The translations under genes were made by a program, and so were the position numbers. Below, piece by piece: positions 51,076 to 59,931 of a stretch of DNA of 64,000 bases; within the stretch, counting starts at the first letter, position 1, and each line of letters begins with the position of its first letter. The stretch is from an uncultured Spartobacteria bacterium (GTDB taxonomy: Bacteria; Verrucomicrobiota; Verrucomicrobiia; Chthoniobacterales; JAATET01), in the NCBI GenBank assembly GCA_938011325.1, contig CALLUD010000002.1, positions 62,001-126,000 on the forward strand, read 5' to 3'. The notes beneath the pieces were generated by a model, which did not search any database, was not told the origin of the DNA, and saw only the letters and a list, made by a program, of their open reading frames with translations.

Positions 51076-52862
51076 TCCTGATACGTGACCTTTTCCGGTT
51101 CCGCGGGCAGCGCCTTGTTTTCGCGCTGCGCTTCAATGAGCGCCCGCTCCTTTTCCTCGTCGAACCACCAATACGGGATGGCGGCATCGTCCTTGTTGAA
51201 CTTGTCGAGCACGTATTCCGGAGTGCCAAACTTGTTCCAGTAAAGCAGGCGGTTCGCACCGGACTGCCACATCAGCACGTAGGGGGAGATCTCCATGAGG
51301 CGCGCGTCGATCTTGCGAAGAATCTCATTGCGCCTGCCGAGATCCATTTCCGTTTTCTGCTGTTCGATCAACGCGTCGATCTCGGGGTCCTTCACGCCGC
51401 AGAAGTTCTGCGATGCGATTTCATCGGCCTGCTTGGAGGACCACATCGTCTCGGGATCGCGGAGTCGGGAGGCACCCCAGTTTGCCCAGATCATGTCGAA
51501 GTCGTGATGATCGACGCGCTTTGTGAAAGTGGATCGCGAAACCAGCTCGATGTTTGCCTGGATGCCGACGGCTTTGAGGTCTTCGAGGTAGATGTTCAAG
51601 TGCCGAAGATCCGAGCCATCGTAGTGGAGGATCGTGAGGGTGAAGGGCTTGCCGTCCTTCGCAAGAATGCCGTCCGGTCCCACGGTCCAACCCGCCTCGG
51701 CCAGCAGCTCGCGGGCTTTTTGCGGATTGTATTCCGTCATCGGAATGTCCGGATTCCGGTTGTCGGGATAGAGGTCGGGGTAATACGAGTTCAACAGGAA
51801 GTAGAGGTTGAACATGAGCTTCTCGTTCATCAGCTCGCGATTGAGCAGATGGGCGAGCGCCTTGCGGACCCGCACGTCATCAAAGGGCGCCTTCCGCATG
51901 TTCATCGCGAAGCCCTGGAACGCCTTCGGCTCCTGGTTCTCGACCTCCTGGCGGACCACCCAGTTTTTCTGCACCTGCGGGAAGTTCGTTTTCTCCGCCC
52001 AGACCTGCGAGGTGTAAACCGGGAACAGGTCGATCTCGCCCTTCTTCAGGACCTCGAGCATCTTGTTGCGGTCCTCCATCGCGATGAAGTTCAAGCGGTC
52101 GAAATTGTATTTGCCGAGGTTGAACCGCCTGGCACGGCCCCACCAGTCGCCGCGACGCTTGAGCTGGATCGAGCGATTTGTTTTCACGTCGGACAGCTCG
52201 TAGGGACCGCTGACCACGGGGAAGGAGAAGTTTTGTTCGTTGAAATCGATGCCTTCCCACACGTGCTTGGGAAACGCGCAGAACTCGGCCGCCGCCCAGA
52301 AATTTGCCCAGTGCGGCTCGGTCGCCGTGATGCGAATCGTGTGGTCGTCGATGACCTCGGGGCGTGCGAACCGCGAAAGCCCGACGCGAAACAGCGACGT
52401 CAGGTTTTTCGGGTTCATGATGACGTCGTAGTAGAACTGGACGTCCTCCGCGGTGACGGGCTTTCCGTCGCTCCACTTCGCGTTGGGATTGATGTGGAAG
52501 GTGTAGGATTTGCCGTCCGGCGAAATTTCCCACGAGTCCGCCAGGATGCCGACCGGCTCGTCCTTCGTGGGGTGAAGCGTCGCCAGCGGCTCGAACATCA
52601 GCTCCGACACGCTCTTCGAGAAGGAATTGTAGTCGAGCCACATGTTCAGCGACTTCGGATAGGGCCCGGCCCAGGTCGTGAGCGTCCCGCCTTTTTTCGC
52701 CGATGGAGAGGCGATCGGATCGACCTCGCCGCCTTCCTCCAGTTCGACGGGCACGTCCACAACCGCAGAGGCGGAAGGTTTCGCGGAACCGGAGGAGGTG
52801 GACGGCTTGCCGCATCCAATGAGGAGGATGGCGATCGGAAGGAGGAAGGGAACAAATCTCAT
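51072..52862 (-). CDS. Extracellular solute-binding lipoprotein, YejA-like
   Basis: 596 residues from the ATG at 52862; the upstream in-frame start would add 12 residues. Lipoprotein signal RFVPFLLPIAILLIGCGK with the lipidated Cys near residue 17, then a Ser/Pro/acidic linker to ~60. The SBP-5 core follows: GGTLTTWAGPYPKSLNMWLDYNSF is YejA-like (parts: GPYPKSLN), YTFHINPNAKWSDGKPVTAEDV, VRKALAHLLNRELMNEKL and ANWGASRLRDPETMW. First gene of the eight-gene operon; divergent from tig. Confidence 0.9.
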   Translation of the reverse strand: MRFVPFLLPIAILLIGCGKPSTSSGSAKPSASAVVDVPVELEEGGEVDPIASPSAKKGGTLTTWAGPYPKSLNMWLDYNSFSKSVSELMFEPLATLHPTKDEPVGILADSWEISPDGKSYTFHINPNAKWSDGKPVTAEDVQFYYDVIMNPKNLTSLFRVGLSRFARPEVIDDHTIRITATEPHWANFWAAAEFCAFPKHVWEGIDFNEQNFSFPVVSGPYELSDVKTNRSIQLKRRGDWWGRARRFNLGKYNFDRLNFIAMEDRNKMLEVLKKGEIDLFPVYTSQVWAEKTNFPQVQKNWVVRQEVENQEPKAFQGFAMNMRKAPFDDVRVRKALAHLLNRELMNEKLMFNLYFLLNSYYPDLYPDNRNPDIPMTEYNPQKARELLAEAGWTVGPDGILAKDGKPFTLTILHYDGSDLRHLNIYLEDLKAVGIQANIELVSRSTFTKRVDHHDFDMIWANWGASRLRDPETMWSSKQADEIASQNFCGVKDPEIDALIEQQKTEMDLGRRNEILRKIDARLMEISPYVLMWQSGANRLLYWNKFGTPEYVLDKFNKDDAAIPYWWFDEEKERALIEAQRENKALPAEPEKVTYQE

Positions 52863-53024
52863 GGCAGTCGTTCTTTCAGGCCGCGCGGACGCTACCATAC
52901 CGGCGGCTAGGCGGGAAACATTCTGTGGAGTTGGACTCTCGCTGGCGAGTGCCGTTCGGAAAAACCTTTGCTGTCTTCACGGTTGTCGGGGGTTCTGGCA
53001 TGTGCTTCACTGGCGGACTCTCAA

Positions 53025-54347
53025 ATGAACGTCGTTGTAGAAAACAAACCGAACTGCATTGCCACGCTTCACGTGGAGCTCGAGCCCGAGCGCGTCGAGC
53101 GTGAGTGGCAGGCGGTGGCCAAGCAATTTCAGAAAATGGCGCGACTGCCCGGATTTCGGCCCGGCAAGGCGCCGCAGGCGTTGATCGATCGGAAGTTCGG
53201 CGCGGATATTCGCCAGGAACTCACGAACAAGCTGCTCCGGCAGGCGATGGAGGAGGCGATTCAGGAAAAGAGCCTCAATGTTCTGTCCGTGTCGAAAGTC
53301 GATGACGTGCAGATCGCGCCCGACAAGTCGATGCGTTTCACGGCGACGGTCGTGACGTCGCCCGAGTTCGAGCTGCCCGATTATTCATCGATCGAAGTCG
53401 AAGTCGCGAAGCATCCGGTGACGGACAAGGACGTCGAGGACGCGCTGCTGGGCATCGCTGAACAGCATGCGGATTTCCAGACGGTCGAAGGCCGTGGTCT
53501 CGAGATGGGGGACTTTGCCGTGCTGAGCTACTCGGCGTCTCTCGACGGTCAGCCGCTTGCGGAGGCCATTCCGAACTGCCCGCCGCTGCTCGCGGGCAAG
53601 CCGAACTGGTGGATCCGCCTCGCGCCGGAGACGCTGGCGCCGGGATTCTCGGAAGCCCTCGTCGGCATGAAACCGGACGAGTCGCGTGAGTTCACGGTGG
53701 ATATCCCGGAGGACTTTCCGTTCGAGCCGGTGCGCGGCAAGAAGCTCGCGTATTCCGCGACGCTGCACGAGATCCGGCAGCGGGTTCTGCCTGCGCTCGA
53801 TGACGAGCTCGCGGGCAAGATCGATCCGGGAAAGACCCTTGCGGAGGTTCGTGAGCGGCTGCGGAAGGAACTCGAGCGTTATGCCGAGAATGATTTCGAA
53901 ACCGCGAAACGCACGGAGGCCCTCAAGAAGCTGCTCGAGCGCGTGACGTGCGATCTGCCCGAGCAACTCGTGAACAACGAGATGAGCGGTATCATTCGCG
54001 AGATCGTGCAGGAAAACCAGGGCCGCGGGGTGAGCGACGAGGAGTTGCGCGCGCACCAGGACGAGATCATCGGAGCGGCGAAGCAAAGCGCGACCGAGCG
54101 GGTGCGCTCCACGTTTCTTTTGCTGCGCATCGCCGAGAAGGAGAATCTCAAGGTGACCGAGCAGGAACTCGCATTCCACGTCACCCAGCTGGCGAGCCGT
54201 TACCAGATTCCGGTAAAGAAGATGGTGAAGGATCTGCAAAAGCGGAATGCATTCGGACGCATTCGCGAACAAATTCTCGCCGGCAAGGCGCTTGATTTGA
54301 TCATGACGAATGTTACGGTGCGCGAGCCTGCGGGCCAGGCAGCCTGA
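53025..54347 (+). CDS. tig: Trigger factor (ribosome-associated chaperone)
   Basis: Binds nascent chains at the ribosome exit. 440 residues. N-terminal ribosome-binding domain with the signature LPGFRPGKAP (GFRxGKxP) at ~43-52; PPIase-like domain (~150-245, GDFAVLSYSASLDGQ, VDIPEDFPFEPVRGKKLAYSATLHEI in parts); C-terminal helical cradle (VTEQELAFHV). The start at 53025 gives the standard N-terminus NVVVENKPNCIATL. Four bases before clpP, forming the classic tig-clpP-clpX order. Confidence 0.95.
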   Translation: MNVVVENKPNCIATLHVELEPERVEREWQAVAKQFQKMARLPGFRPGKAPQALIDRKFGADIRQELTNKLLRQAMEEAIQEKSLNVLSVSKVDDVQIAPDKSMRFTATVVTSPEFELPDYSSIEVEVAKHPVTDKDVEDALLGIAEQHADFQTVEGRGLEMGDFAVLSYSASLDGQPLAEAIPNCPPLLAGKPNWWIRLAPETLAPGFSEALVGMKPDESREFTVDIPEDFPFEPVRGKKLAYSATLHEIRQRVLPALDDELAGKIDPGKTLAEVRERLRKELERYAENDFETAKRTEALKKLLERVTCDLPEQLVNNEMSGIIREIVQENQGRGVSDEELRAHQDEIIGAAKQSATERVRSTFLLLRIAEKENLKVTEQELAFHVTQLASRYQIPVKKMVKDLQKRNAFGRIREQILAGKALDLIMTNVTVREPAGQAA

Positions 54348-54351
54348 GCAT

Positions 54352-54972
54352 ATGTTAATTCCTACCGTCATCGAGCAAACAGGCCGCGGTGAGCGCGCCT
54401 ACGACATCTACTCGCGTCTTCTCAAGGACCGCATTATCTTCATCGGCACGCCGATCGACGATCATGTCGCGAACATTGTGATCGCGCAGATGCTCTTCCT
54501 CCAGATGGAGGACCCGAAGAAGGACATCAACATTTACATCAATTCTCCGGGAGGTTCGGTGACCGCCGGTCTTGCGATCTACGACACGATGCAGTTCGTG
54601 ACGTGCGATGTGACGACGTATTGCATGGGCATCGCCGCCAGCATGGCTGCGGTGTTGCTCGCGTCGGGCACGAAGGGCAAACGCTACGCGCTGCCGAACT
54701 CCGACATCATGATCCACCAGGTCTCCGGTGGTGCGCAGGGCCAGGCGAGCGATGTCGAGCGCCAGGTCGAATTCATGTTCAAGCTCAAGAAGCGGCTGAA
54801 CCGGATTCTTTCGCATCACACCGGCAAGCCCGCCGACGTCGTCGAGAGGGACGCGGACCGGGATTATTACATGACCGCCGAGGAGGCAAAGGCCTACGGG
54901 TTGGTCGACGAAGTCGTGCAGTCGCGCAAGGAAGTGAAGACTTCTCTGGGCGAGAACGACGCTTCGCAGTAG
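54352..54972 (+). CDS. clpP: ATP-dependent Clp protease proteolytic subunit
   Basis: 206 residues. Catalytic triad in standard numbering: Ser97 (GIAASMAA), His122 (NSDIMIHQ), Asp171 (ERDADRDYYM). N-terminal part LIPTVIEQTGRGERAYDIYSRLLKDRIIFIG is canonical (parts), and the oligomerisation helix SPGGSVTAGLAIYDTMQ is present. The ATG at 54352 follows tig by four bases; clpX starts eight bases after its stop. Works with ClpX in the cytoplasm. Confidence 0.97.
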   Translation: MLIPTVIEQTGRGERAYDIYSRLLKDRIIFIGTPIDDHVANIVIAQMLFLQMEDPKKDINIYINSPGGSVTAGLAIYDTMQFVTCDVTTYCMGIAASMAAVLLASGTKGKRYALPNSDIMIHQVSGGAQGQASDVERQVEFMFKLKKRLNRILSHHTGKPADVVERDADRDYYMTAEEAKAYGLVDEVVQSRKEVKTSLGENDASQ

Positions 54973-54980
54973 AGTAGCTC

Positions 54981-56246
54981 ATGGCCCGGCCTTCCAACCT
55001 CACGATGTGCTCTTTCTGTGGAAAGAGCCACGCGGAGGTTCGCAAACTCATCGCCGGGCCCGGCGTCTACATTTGCGACAGCTGCATCACGGTCTGCAAA
55101 GGCATCCTCGACAAGGAAATTGGAGAGGACACGCGCCGGCAGAACGCGCCGATCCGCATGCTCAAGCCTGCGGAGATCAAGCGGGAGCTCGACCAGCATG
55201 TCATCGGGCAGGAGGTCGCGAAGAAGGTCCTGTCCGTCGCGGTTCACAACCACTACAAGCGGATCATTCAGGATTCCTCGTCGGAGGATCTGCGGCTCGA
55301 TGCGCTGGCCGATGTGGAGATCGAGAAGAGCAACATTCTGCTCGTCGGTCCGACGGGATCCGGCAAGACGCTGCTGGCCCGCACGCTGGCGCGGATTCTC
55401 GACGTGCCATTTTGCATTGCCGACGCCACGACCATTACCGAGGCCGGTTACGTCGGTGAGGATGTCGAAAACATCGTCCTGCGACTCCTGCAGAATGCGG
55501 ATTACGACGTGAAGCGTGCCGAGGTCGGGATCGTCTATATCGACGAAATCGACAAGATTGGGCGCAAGACGGAGAACGTGAGCATCACACGCGATGTCTC
55601 CGGCGAAGGCGTGCAGCAGGCGCTTTTGAAGATCCTCGAAGGCACGGTTTGCAATGTGCCTCCGCAGGGTGGCCGCAAGCATCCGCAGCAGGAATACATC
55701 CAGATCAACACGAGTCGCATCCTGTTCATCTGCGGCGGTGCGTTCGTGGGACTCGAGAACATCATCCAGCGCCGCCTGGGCGGAAAGGCCATGGGCTTCC
55801 ATGTGCCGACATTCGGCGAACCGGGAACGACGGAGAGTCTCTCGCATTACGTGGAGCCCGAGGACCTCCTGAGTTTTGGATTGATTCCCGAGTTCATCGG
55901 ACGTCTGCCGGTTGTCACGACGCTTGATGCGCTGACCGAGGAGGAGCTGGTTCTCATTCTCACCGAGCCGCGCAATGCAATGGTCAAGCAGTTCACGAAG
56001 CTGATGGCCATGGATGGCGTGGCGCTGACGGTGACGAAGGACGCGCTGAAGGCGCTCGCCGCCGAGGCCGTGCGGAAGGGGACCGGAGCCCGTGCCCTGC
56101 GCGCGATGATGGAGCGCATCATGCTCGACATCATGTTTGAAGCACCGAGTCGCAAGGACATCGCGGAAGTCACGGTGAATCGCGCCGTGGTCGAAGGCAG
56201 GAAGTCACCGTTGATTCGGCGCAAGCAGGACAAGAACGCCGCCTGA
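54981..56246 (+). CDS. clpX: ATP-dependent Clp protease ATP-binding subunit
   Basis: AAA+ unfoldase for ClpP. 421 residues. N-terminal C4 zinc finger CSFCGKS...CDSCITVC (~10-38); Walker A GPTGSGKT (~122-129); Walker B IVYIDEIDKI; pore loop in EAGYVGEDVE; RKH loop GGRKHPQ; sensor GLIPEFIGRLP; C-terminal GTGARALRAMMERIMLDIMFE (parts). The loop where an IGF-type ClpP contact lies reads AMGFHVP. Clear member of the family with usual length. Confidence 0.97.
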   Translation: MARPSNLTMCSFCGKSHAEVRKLIAGPGVYICDSCITVCKGILDKEIGEDTRRQNAPIRMLKPAEIKRELDQHVIGQEVAKKVLSVAVHNHYKRIIQDSSSEDLRLDALADVEIEKSNILLVGPTGSGKTLLARTLARILDVPFCIADATTITEAGYVGEDVENIVLRLLQNADYDVKRAEVGIVYIDEIDKIGRKTENVSITRDVSGEGVQQALLKILEGTVCNVPPQGGRKHPQQEYIQINTSRILFICGGAFVGLENIIQRRLGGKAMGFHVPTFGEPGTTESLSHYVEPEDLLSFGLIPEFIGRLPVVTTLDALTEEELVLILTEPRNAMVKQFTKLMAMDGVALTVTKDALKALAAEAVRKGTGARALRAMMERIMLDIMFEAPSRKDIAEVTVNRAVVEGRKSPLIRRKQDKNAA

Positions 56247-56257
56247 TCCTAGCAACG

Positions 56258-57490
56258 ATGGGCGATTCAGGGCCGTTCGCCTACCTGTTCGAGCGATTTC
56301 CTTCATTCACGCAGACCTTCTGCGCCCGGGAAGTGATGGAGATGCGTCGTCAGGGGGTGCTGTGCCCGATTTTTTCGATTCGCAATCCGCAGGATGAACC
56401 GGCGCAGAGTTTTCCGCCGGAGCTGAAGGATTCGACCATTTACGGTCCGGAGAAGTTCGACGAAATCCTCGCGAGCGACGGCAAGTTCCGTCGGCGCGCG
56501 AGGAGGGGCCTCGACGAACTGCGTGAGACGTGGGGCGACGAGGGCGAGAAACGCCGCATCTACGAGGGGCTCTGGCTGTTGCCGCGGCTGCGGGAGCGGC
56601 GGATCGAGCACGTGCACACGCATTTCGCCGGCTCGGCGACGCGCACGGCATACTGGCTCAAACGGCTTGGCGGCATTCGTTACAGCTTCACCGCGCACGC
56701 CAACGACATCTTTTGCGATGAGCCGCACGAGCGACTCGCGAGCCTCATCGACGGAGCGGAGGCGGTGGTGACGGTGAGCGAATTCAGCGCCGGGATGCTG
56801 CGCAAGAAATTCCCGGACGCCGCGAACAAGGTTCATCGCGTCTACAACGGGATCCATCCCGACCGGTTCCGGCGGGGCGTGCCGGATTCGCCGGTGCCGT
56901 TGATCCTATCCGTCGGTCGCTACATCGAGAAGAAGGGGTTTCACGATTTGATCGCGGCGTGCAGACGGCTGGAGGGGCAGCGATTCGAGTGCCAGATTGT
57001 GGGTCAGGGACCGCTCGAGGAGTCGCTGAGGAAGGCGGCGGAGGGGGACGATCGCATCAAGATTACCGGCCCGAAGACGGAGACGGAGATTGTGAGTCTC
57101 ATGGCGCGCACGACGGCTTTCGTGCTGCCATGTGTGGACTCCGAATCCGGTTCGAAGGACAACCTGCCGACCGTGATCATGGAGGCAATGGCGGCGAGTC
57201 TGCCGGTGGTGTCGACACACTTGGCTGGGGTTCCGGAAATGGTCATCGACGGGCAGACGGGATTTCTCGTGAACGCCGGGAACGTGGAGGCGCTTGCGGA
57301 GCGCATCTCGCGATTGCTCGGCGATGTGCGGCTTGCGCGTCAAATGGGTGTCGCTGGCCGTCGCCTGTGCGAGGCGAGATTTTCCACGGAAAAAACGACG
57401 GCGGAGTTGCGGTCGGTGCTCGAGGCGTGCGGTGCGTTCAAGCGACAGCCGCGAGGCTTCCTCGACCGGCTTTTAGGAGGGTTCCAATGA
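56258..57490 (+). CDS. Glycosyltransferase family 4 (group 1)
   Basis: 410 residues, GT-B fold. N-terminal AYLFERFPSFTQTF(C)AREV is a pattern found in exopolysaccharide GT4 enzymes (SQTFV-type). VHTHFAGSATRTAYWLKRL and FTAHANDIFCDEP belong to the acceptor domain; LSVGRYIEKKGFHDLI, IVGQGPLEESLR and EAMAASLPVVSTHLAGVPEMVIDGQTGFLV (parts) to the donor-binding domain with its E-x7-E-like motif. Donor and acceptor unknown. Starts 11 bases after clpX and overlaps trmB by four bases. Confidence 0.88.
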   Translation: MGDSGPFAYLFERFPSFTQTFCAREVMEMRRQGVLCPIFSIRNPQDEPAQSFPPELKDSTIYGPEKFDEILASDGKFRRRARRGLDELRETWGDEGEKRRIYEGLWLLPRLRERRIEHVHTHFAGSATRTAYWLKRLGGIRYSFTAHANDIFCDEPHERLASLIDGAEAVVTVSEFSAGMLRKKFPDAANKVHRVYNGIHPDRFRRGVPDSPVPLILSVGRYIEKKGFHDLIAACRRLEGQRFECQIVGQGPLEESLRKAAEGDDRIKITGPKTETEIVSLMARTTAFVLPCVDSESGSKDNLPTVIMEAMAASLPVVSTHLAGVPEMVIDGQTGFLVNAGNVEALAERISRLLGDVRLARQMGVAGRRLCEARFSTEKTTAELRSVLEACGAFKRQPRGFLDRLLGGFQ

Positions 57491-58080
57491 CCGTTGCGGA
57501 GAAATCCGAGGGAACCACGCTCCAGACATTTCCGGAAGCATGGCTCGCGATGCCCGGTCCTGTTGAGATCGATTTGGGGTGCCACAAGGGATTTTTTCTC
57601 GCGGGCATGGCGGAACGGTTCCCGACCGTCCGATTCCTTGGCATCGAGCGGCAGCGCGGGCGCGTCGAGCGGGCGCTTGCGCGCGTTGCGAGACTGGAGC
57701 TGGCGAATGCGCATGTGATTCAGGGTGACGGTCTCGCGCAGATCGTTGATGCGGGGCTGCCGGTCAGCGTCATTCACGTTCTTTTTCCCGATCCGTGGCC
57801 GAAGCGCAGACATCATTCACGCCGGCTCGTGCAGGCGGCGTTTCTTCGCGATGCGTGGCGTGTGCTGCTGCCGAACGGGCGGCTGCGACTGATGACGGAC
57901 GACGCGCCGTATTTCCGGGCGATGCAACGGAATGTCGCGGAATTTGATGGATTCGTCGAAGACGCGTGGGAAGACGGAAGGGAGTATCCGTTGACCGAAT
58001 TTCAGCGGAAGTTTGTCGCGATCGGAAAACCGATCCATCAGCTCGCCTTGCGGCGGTGCGATTCAAGCAGTTCGTCGTAG
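57487..58080 (+). CDS. trmB: tRNA (guanine-N7-)-methyltransferase
   Basis: Makes m7G46 in tRNA using SAM. 197 residues. SAM-binding EIDLGCHKGFFLAGMAERFP, the acidic end of strand two in FLGIERQR, catalytic segment VLFPDPWPKRRHHSRRLVQ and TDDAPYF; C-terminal LTEFQRKFVAIGKPIHQL. Note LGCHKG in place of the usual (E)(I/V)GxGxG wording. The ATG overlaps the upstream GT4 stop by four bases, with a strong AGGAGG eight bases before it. The last 43 bases overlap the 3' end of the convergent glycosyltransferase gene. Confidence 0.93.
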   Translation: MTVAEKSEGTTLQTFPEAWLAMPGPVEIDLGCHKGFFLAGMAERFPTVRFLGIERQRGRVERALARVARLELANAHVIQGDGLAQIVDAGLPVSVIHVLFPDPWPKRRHHSRRLVQAAFLRDAWRVLLPNGRLRLMTDDAPYFRAMQRNVAEFDGFVEDAWEDGREYPLTEFQRKFVAIGKPIHQLALRRCDSSSSS

Positions 58081-59198
58081 TATCCCTCGAGCGCCGCGAT
58101 CGCCGCGGATTGCTCGAATTTTTCCCGCACGGTGGCGGAGGCTGCGCGTCCCATTTCCAGAGCCCCCGCGCTGTTTGCCGCGAGCTGGAGCAGCGAGTCT
58201 CGCAGAGCTTCCCAATCGCCCTCCGGAGTCAGGAGGCCGCTCTCGCCGTGGCGAACCGCCTCGGGAATGCCGCCATGCGTGGTCGCGACCACCGGCAATC
58301 CCGTCGCCATGGCTTCCAGCATCGAATTCGGCACGCCTTCCTGATCGAGTCCGCTGGTGGTGCGACTCGGGTGGAGAAAGATGTGCGCGTCGCGATAAAG
58401 GGCACGCAACTCCTCCTGATTTTGAAAGCCGCGAAAATCGACGGCGTTGCCGACGCCGAGTTCGCGCGCGAGTGCCTCGAGTTTCGGACGAAGCGGCCCG
58501 TCGCCGGCAATCGTGAAACGCGCCTGCGGGTATTGATTGCGAAAGGCGGCGAAAGCCCGCAGCGAGTCGTCGAGCCCTTTTTTCTCGATGAGCCGTGAGG
58601 CCTGCACGAGATGCCACGCGCCGTCGACGGGTGGGGTCCGCTCGAAGAACGGAAAAGCGTCGAGGGGAATTCCGGTGCGGTTGATGCGGATTCGATCGGG
58701 ATCGGCGCCGAGATGGACCAATCGCGCTGCAAGGGATTCGCTGCGGGCGAGGACCATCGGGAGCGTGCGAACGAGCTCCGTGAGCTGGCGATCGTAGCCG
58801 GGCTGGTTGGGACGCGGCATGATGTCCATGCCGTGGAACGACACGACGGCAGGGTGCGGCCAGTTTCGGATGAATGGCAGCAGGTGCACGCCGGTGTGGC
58901 CGAAGTAGACGTGCAGGAGATCCGCCTTCCGTCGGCCGAGAACGCTGGAGAGTTGATCATATTCGCCGCGGTAAAAGACCGGCTCCATGCGGCGGATGTA
59001 TTTCTTGTGGAACCGTGCGAGAAAATTGATGCGCGGGCGCGGCAGGAGTTCGATGGCGTCGAAGGGGAACTGCTCCCCGCACTTTCGCTCCTTCGTCATC
59101 ACGAATGTTTCGTAACGCCGCAGTCCCGTGACCTGCCGGTAAATGTGCAGCATCTCCGGTTTGAGGAACGTGGTGCAGTAGCTGGCGACGACAGGCAT
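58038..59198 (-). CDS. Glycosyltransferase family 4
   Basis: 386 residues from the ATG at 59198 (start MPVVASYCTTFLKPEMLHIYRQ); earlier in-frame starts run antisense through the sigma-factor gene. Conserved GT4 parts: LHVYFGHTGVHLLPF, VVSFHGMDIM, ARSESLAARLVHLGADPDRI, ASRLIEKKGLDDSLRAFA, IAGDGPLRPKLE, and SMLEAMATGLPVVATTHGGIPEAV (parts). Probably adds a sugar to an exopolysaccharide or lipid precursor; specifics unknown. Its 3' end overlaps trmB, and a second GT4 lies on the other side of trmB. Confidence 0.9.
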   Translation of the reverse strand: MPVVASYCTTFLKPEMLHIYRQVTGLRRYETFVMTKERKCGEQFPFDAIELLPRPRINFLARFHKKYIRRMEPVFYRGEYDQLSSVLGRRKADLLHVYFGHTGVHLLPFIRNWPHPAVVSFHGMDIMPRPNQPGYDRQLTELVRTLPMVLARSESLAARLVHLGADPDRIRINRTGIPLDAFPFFERTPPVDGAWHLVQASRLIEKKGLDDSLRAFAAFRNQYPQARFTIAGDGPLRPKLEALARELGVGNAVDFRGFQNQEELRALYRDAHIFLHPSRTTSGLDQEGVPNSMLEAMATGLPVVATTHGGIPEAVRHGESGLLTPEGDWEALRDSLLQLAANSAGALEMGRAASATVREKFEQSAAIAALEGYYDELLESHRRKAS

Positions 59199-59321
59199 GG
59201 CGAAAGTCGCGATGATACAAAGCCTTTTGGCACGCGCACGATGCGTTTCTGTTGAATAAATCGGCCGGTTTTTCGTTCCTTTCCGGTGGTTGCGATCCCC
59301 TGCAAACGGTAGAAAGTCCCG

Positions 59322-59900
59322 ATGCCCGAACCCCTCGATGATATTGAGCTGATGACGCGTGTGCGTGAGGGGGACGCCGAGGCGTTTGCGATGATCGTGG
59401 AGCGGCATCAGCACCGCGTCGTCGGCACGATCGCGAAGATGCTCGGCTCGGTCACCGAGGCGGAGGATGTCGCGCAGCAGGTGTTTTTGCGCGTGTGGAG
59501 GAGCGCACCGCGGTGGAAGCCAACGGCGAAGTTCACCACGTGGCTGCTGACGATTACGCGGAACCTGGTTTTCAACGAGGTTCGCCGGCAGAAGCGCTCC
59601 CGCACAAGCTCGCTGGACGAGGAATCGGAGCAGAATATGCCGGAGCGGGAGGACGTGTCGGTGATCAGTCCCGCGCAGGAACTGGCCAACCGGGAGCTGG
59701 AGCAGGTGATCGACGCAGCGATCGCAGAACTCGGAGAGCAATCGCGAATGGCATTGATTTTGCGGCGCTACGAGGAACTGCCGTATGAGGAAATTGCGGA
59801 GATTCTCGGCACAACGGTTCCGGCGGTGAAGAGCCTGCTTTTTCGCGCGAGGACGGAGCTGCGCGCGCGTCTGTCCGCCTATTTGAACGAATCGCCTTGA
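59322..59900 (+). CDS. RNA polymerase sigma-70 family (ECF-type) factor
   Basis: 192 residues, sigma regions 2 and 4 only. Region 2 at ~8-90: AEAFAMIVERHQHRVVGTIAKML, EDVAQQVFLRVWRSAPRW and TTWLLTITRNLVFNEVRRQKRS (parts). Region 4 at ~130-185: RMALILRRYEELPYEEIAEILGTTVPAVKSLLFRARTELR (parts: YEEIAEILGTTVPAVKSLL). No anti-sigma gene adjoins it. A Nudix-like gene begins 31 bases downstream. The promoters it reads are unknown. Confidence 0.93.
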   Translation: MPEPLDDIELMTRVREGDAEAFAMIVERHQHRVVGTIAKMLGSVTEAEDVAQQVFLRVWRSAPRWKPTAKFTTWLLTITRNLVFNEVRRQKRSRTSSLDEESEQNMPEREDVSVISPAQELANRELEQVIDAAIAELGEQSRMALILRRYEELPYEEIAEILGTTVPAVKSLLFRARTELRARLSAYLNESP

Positions 59901-59931
59901 GCGAATCGGAGCCGGCTTTCAGAGTCGGTGG

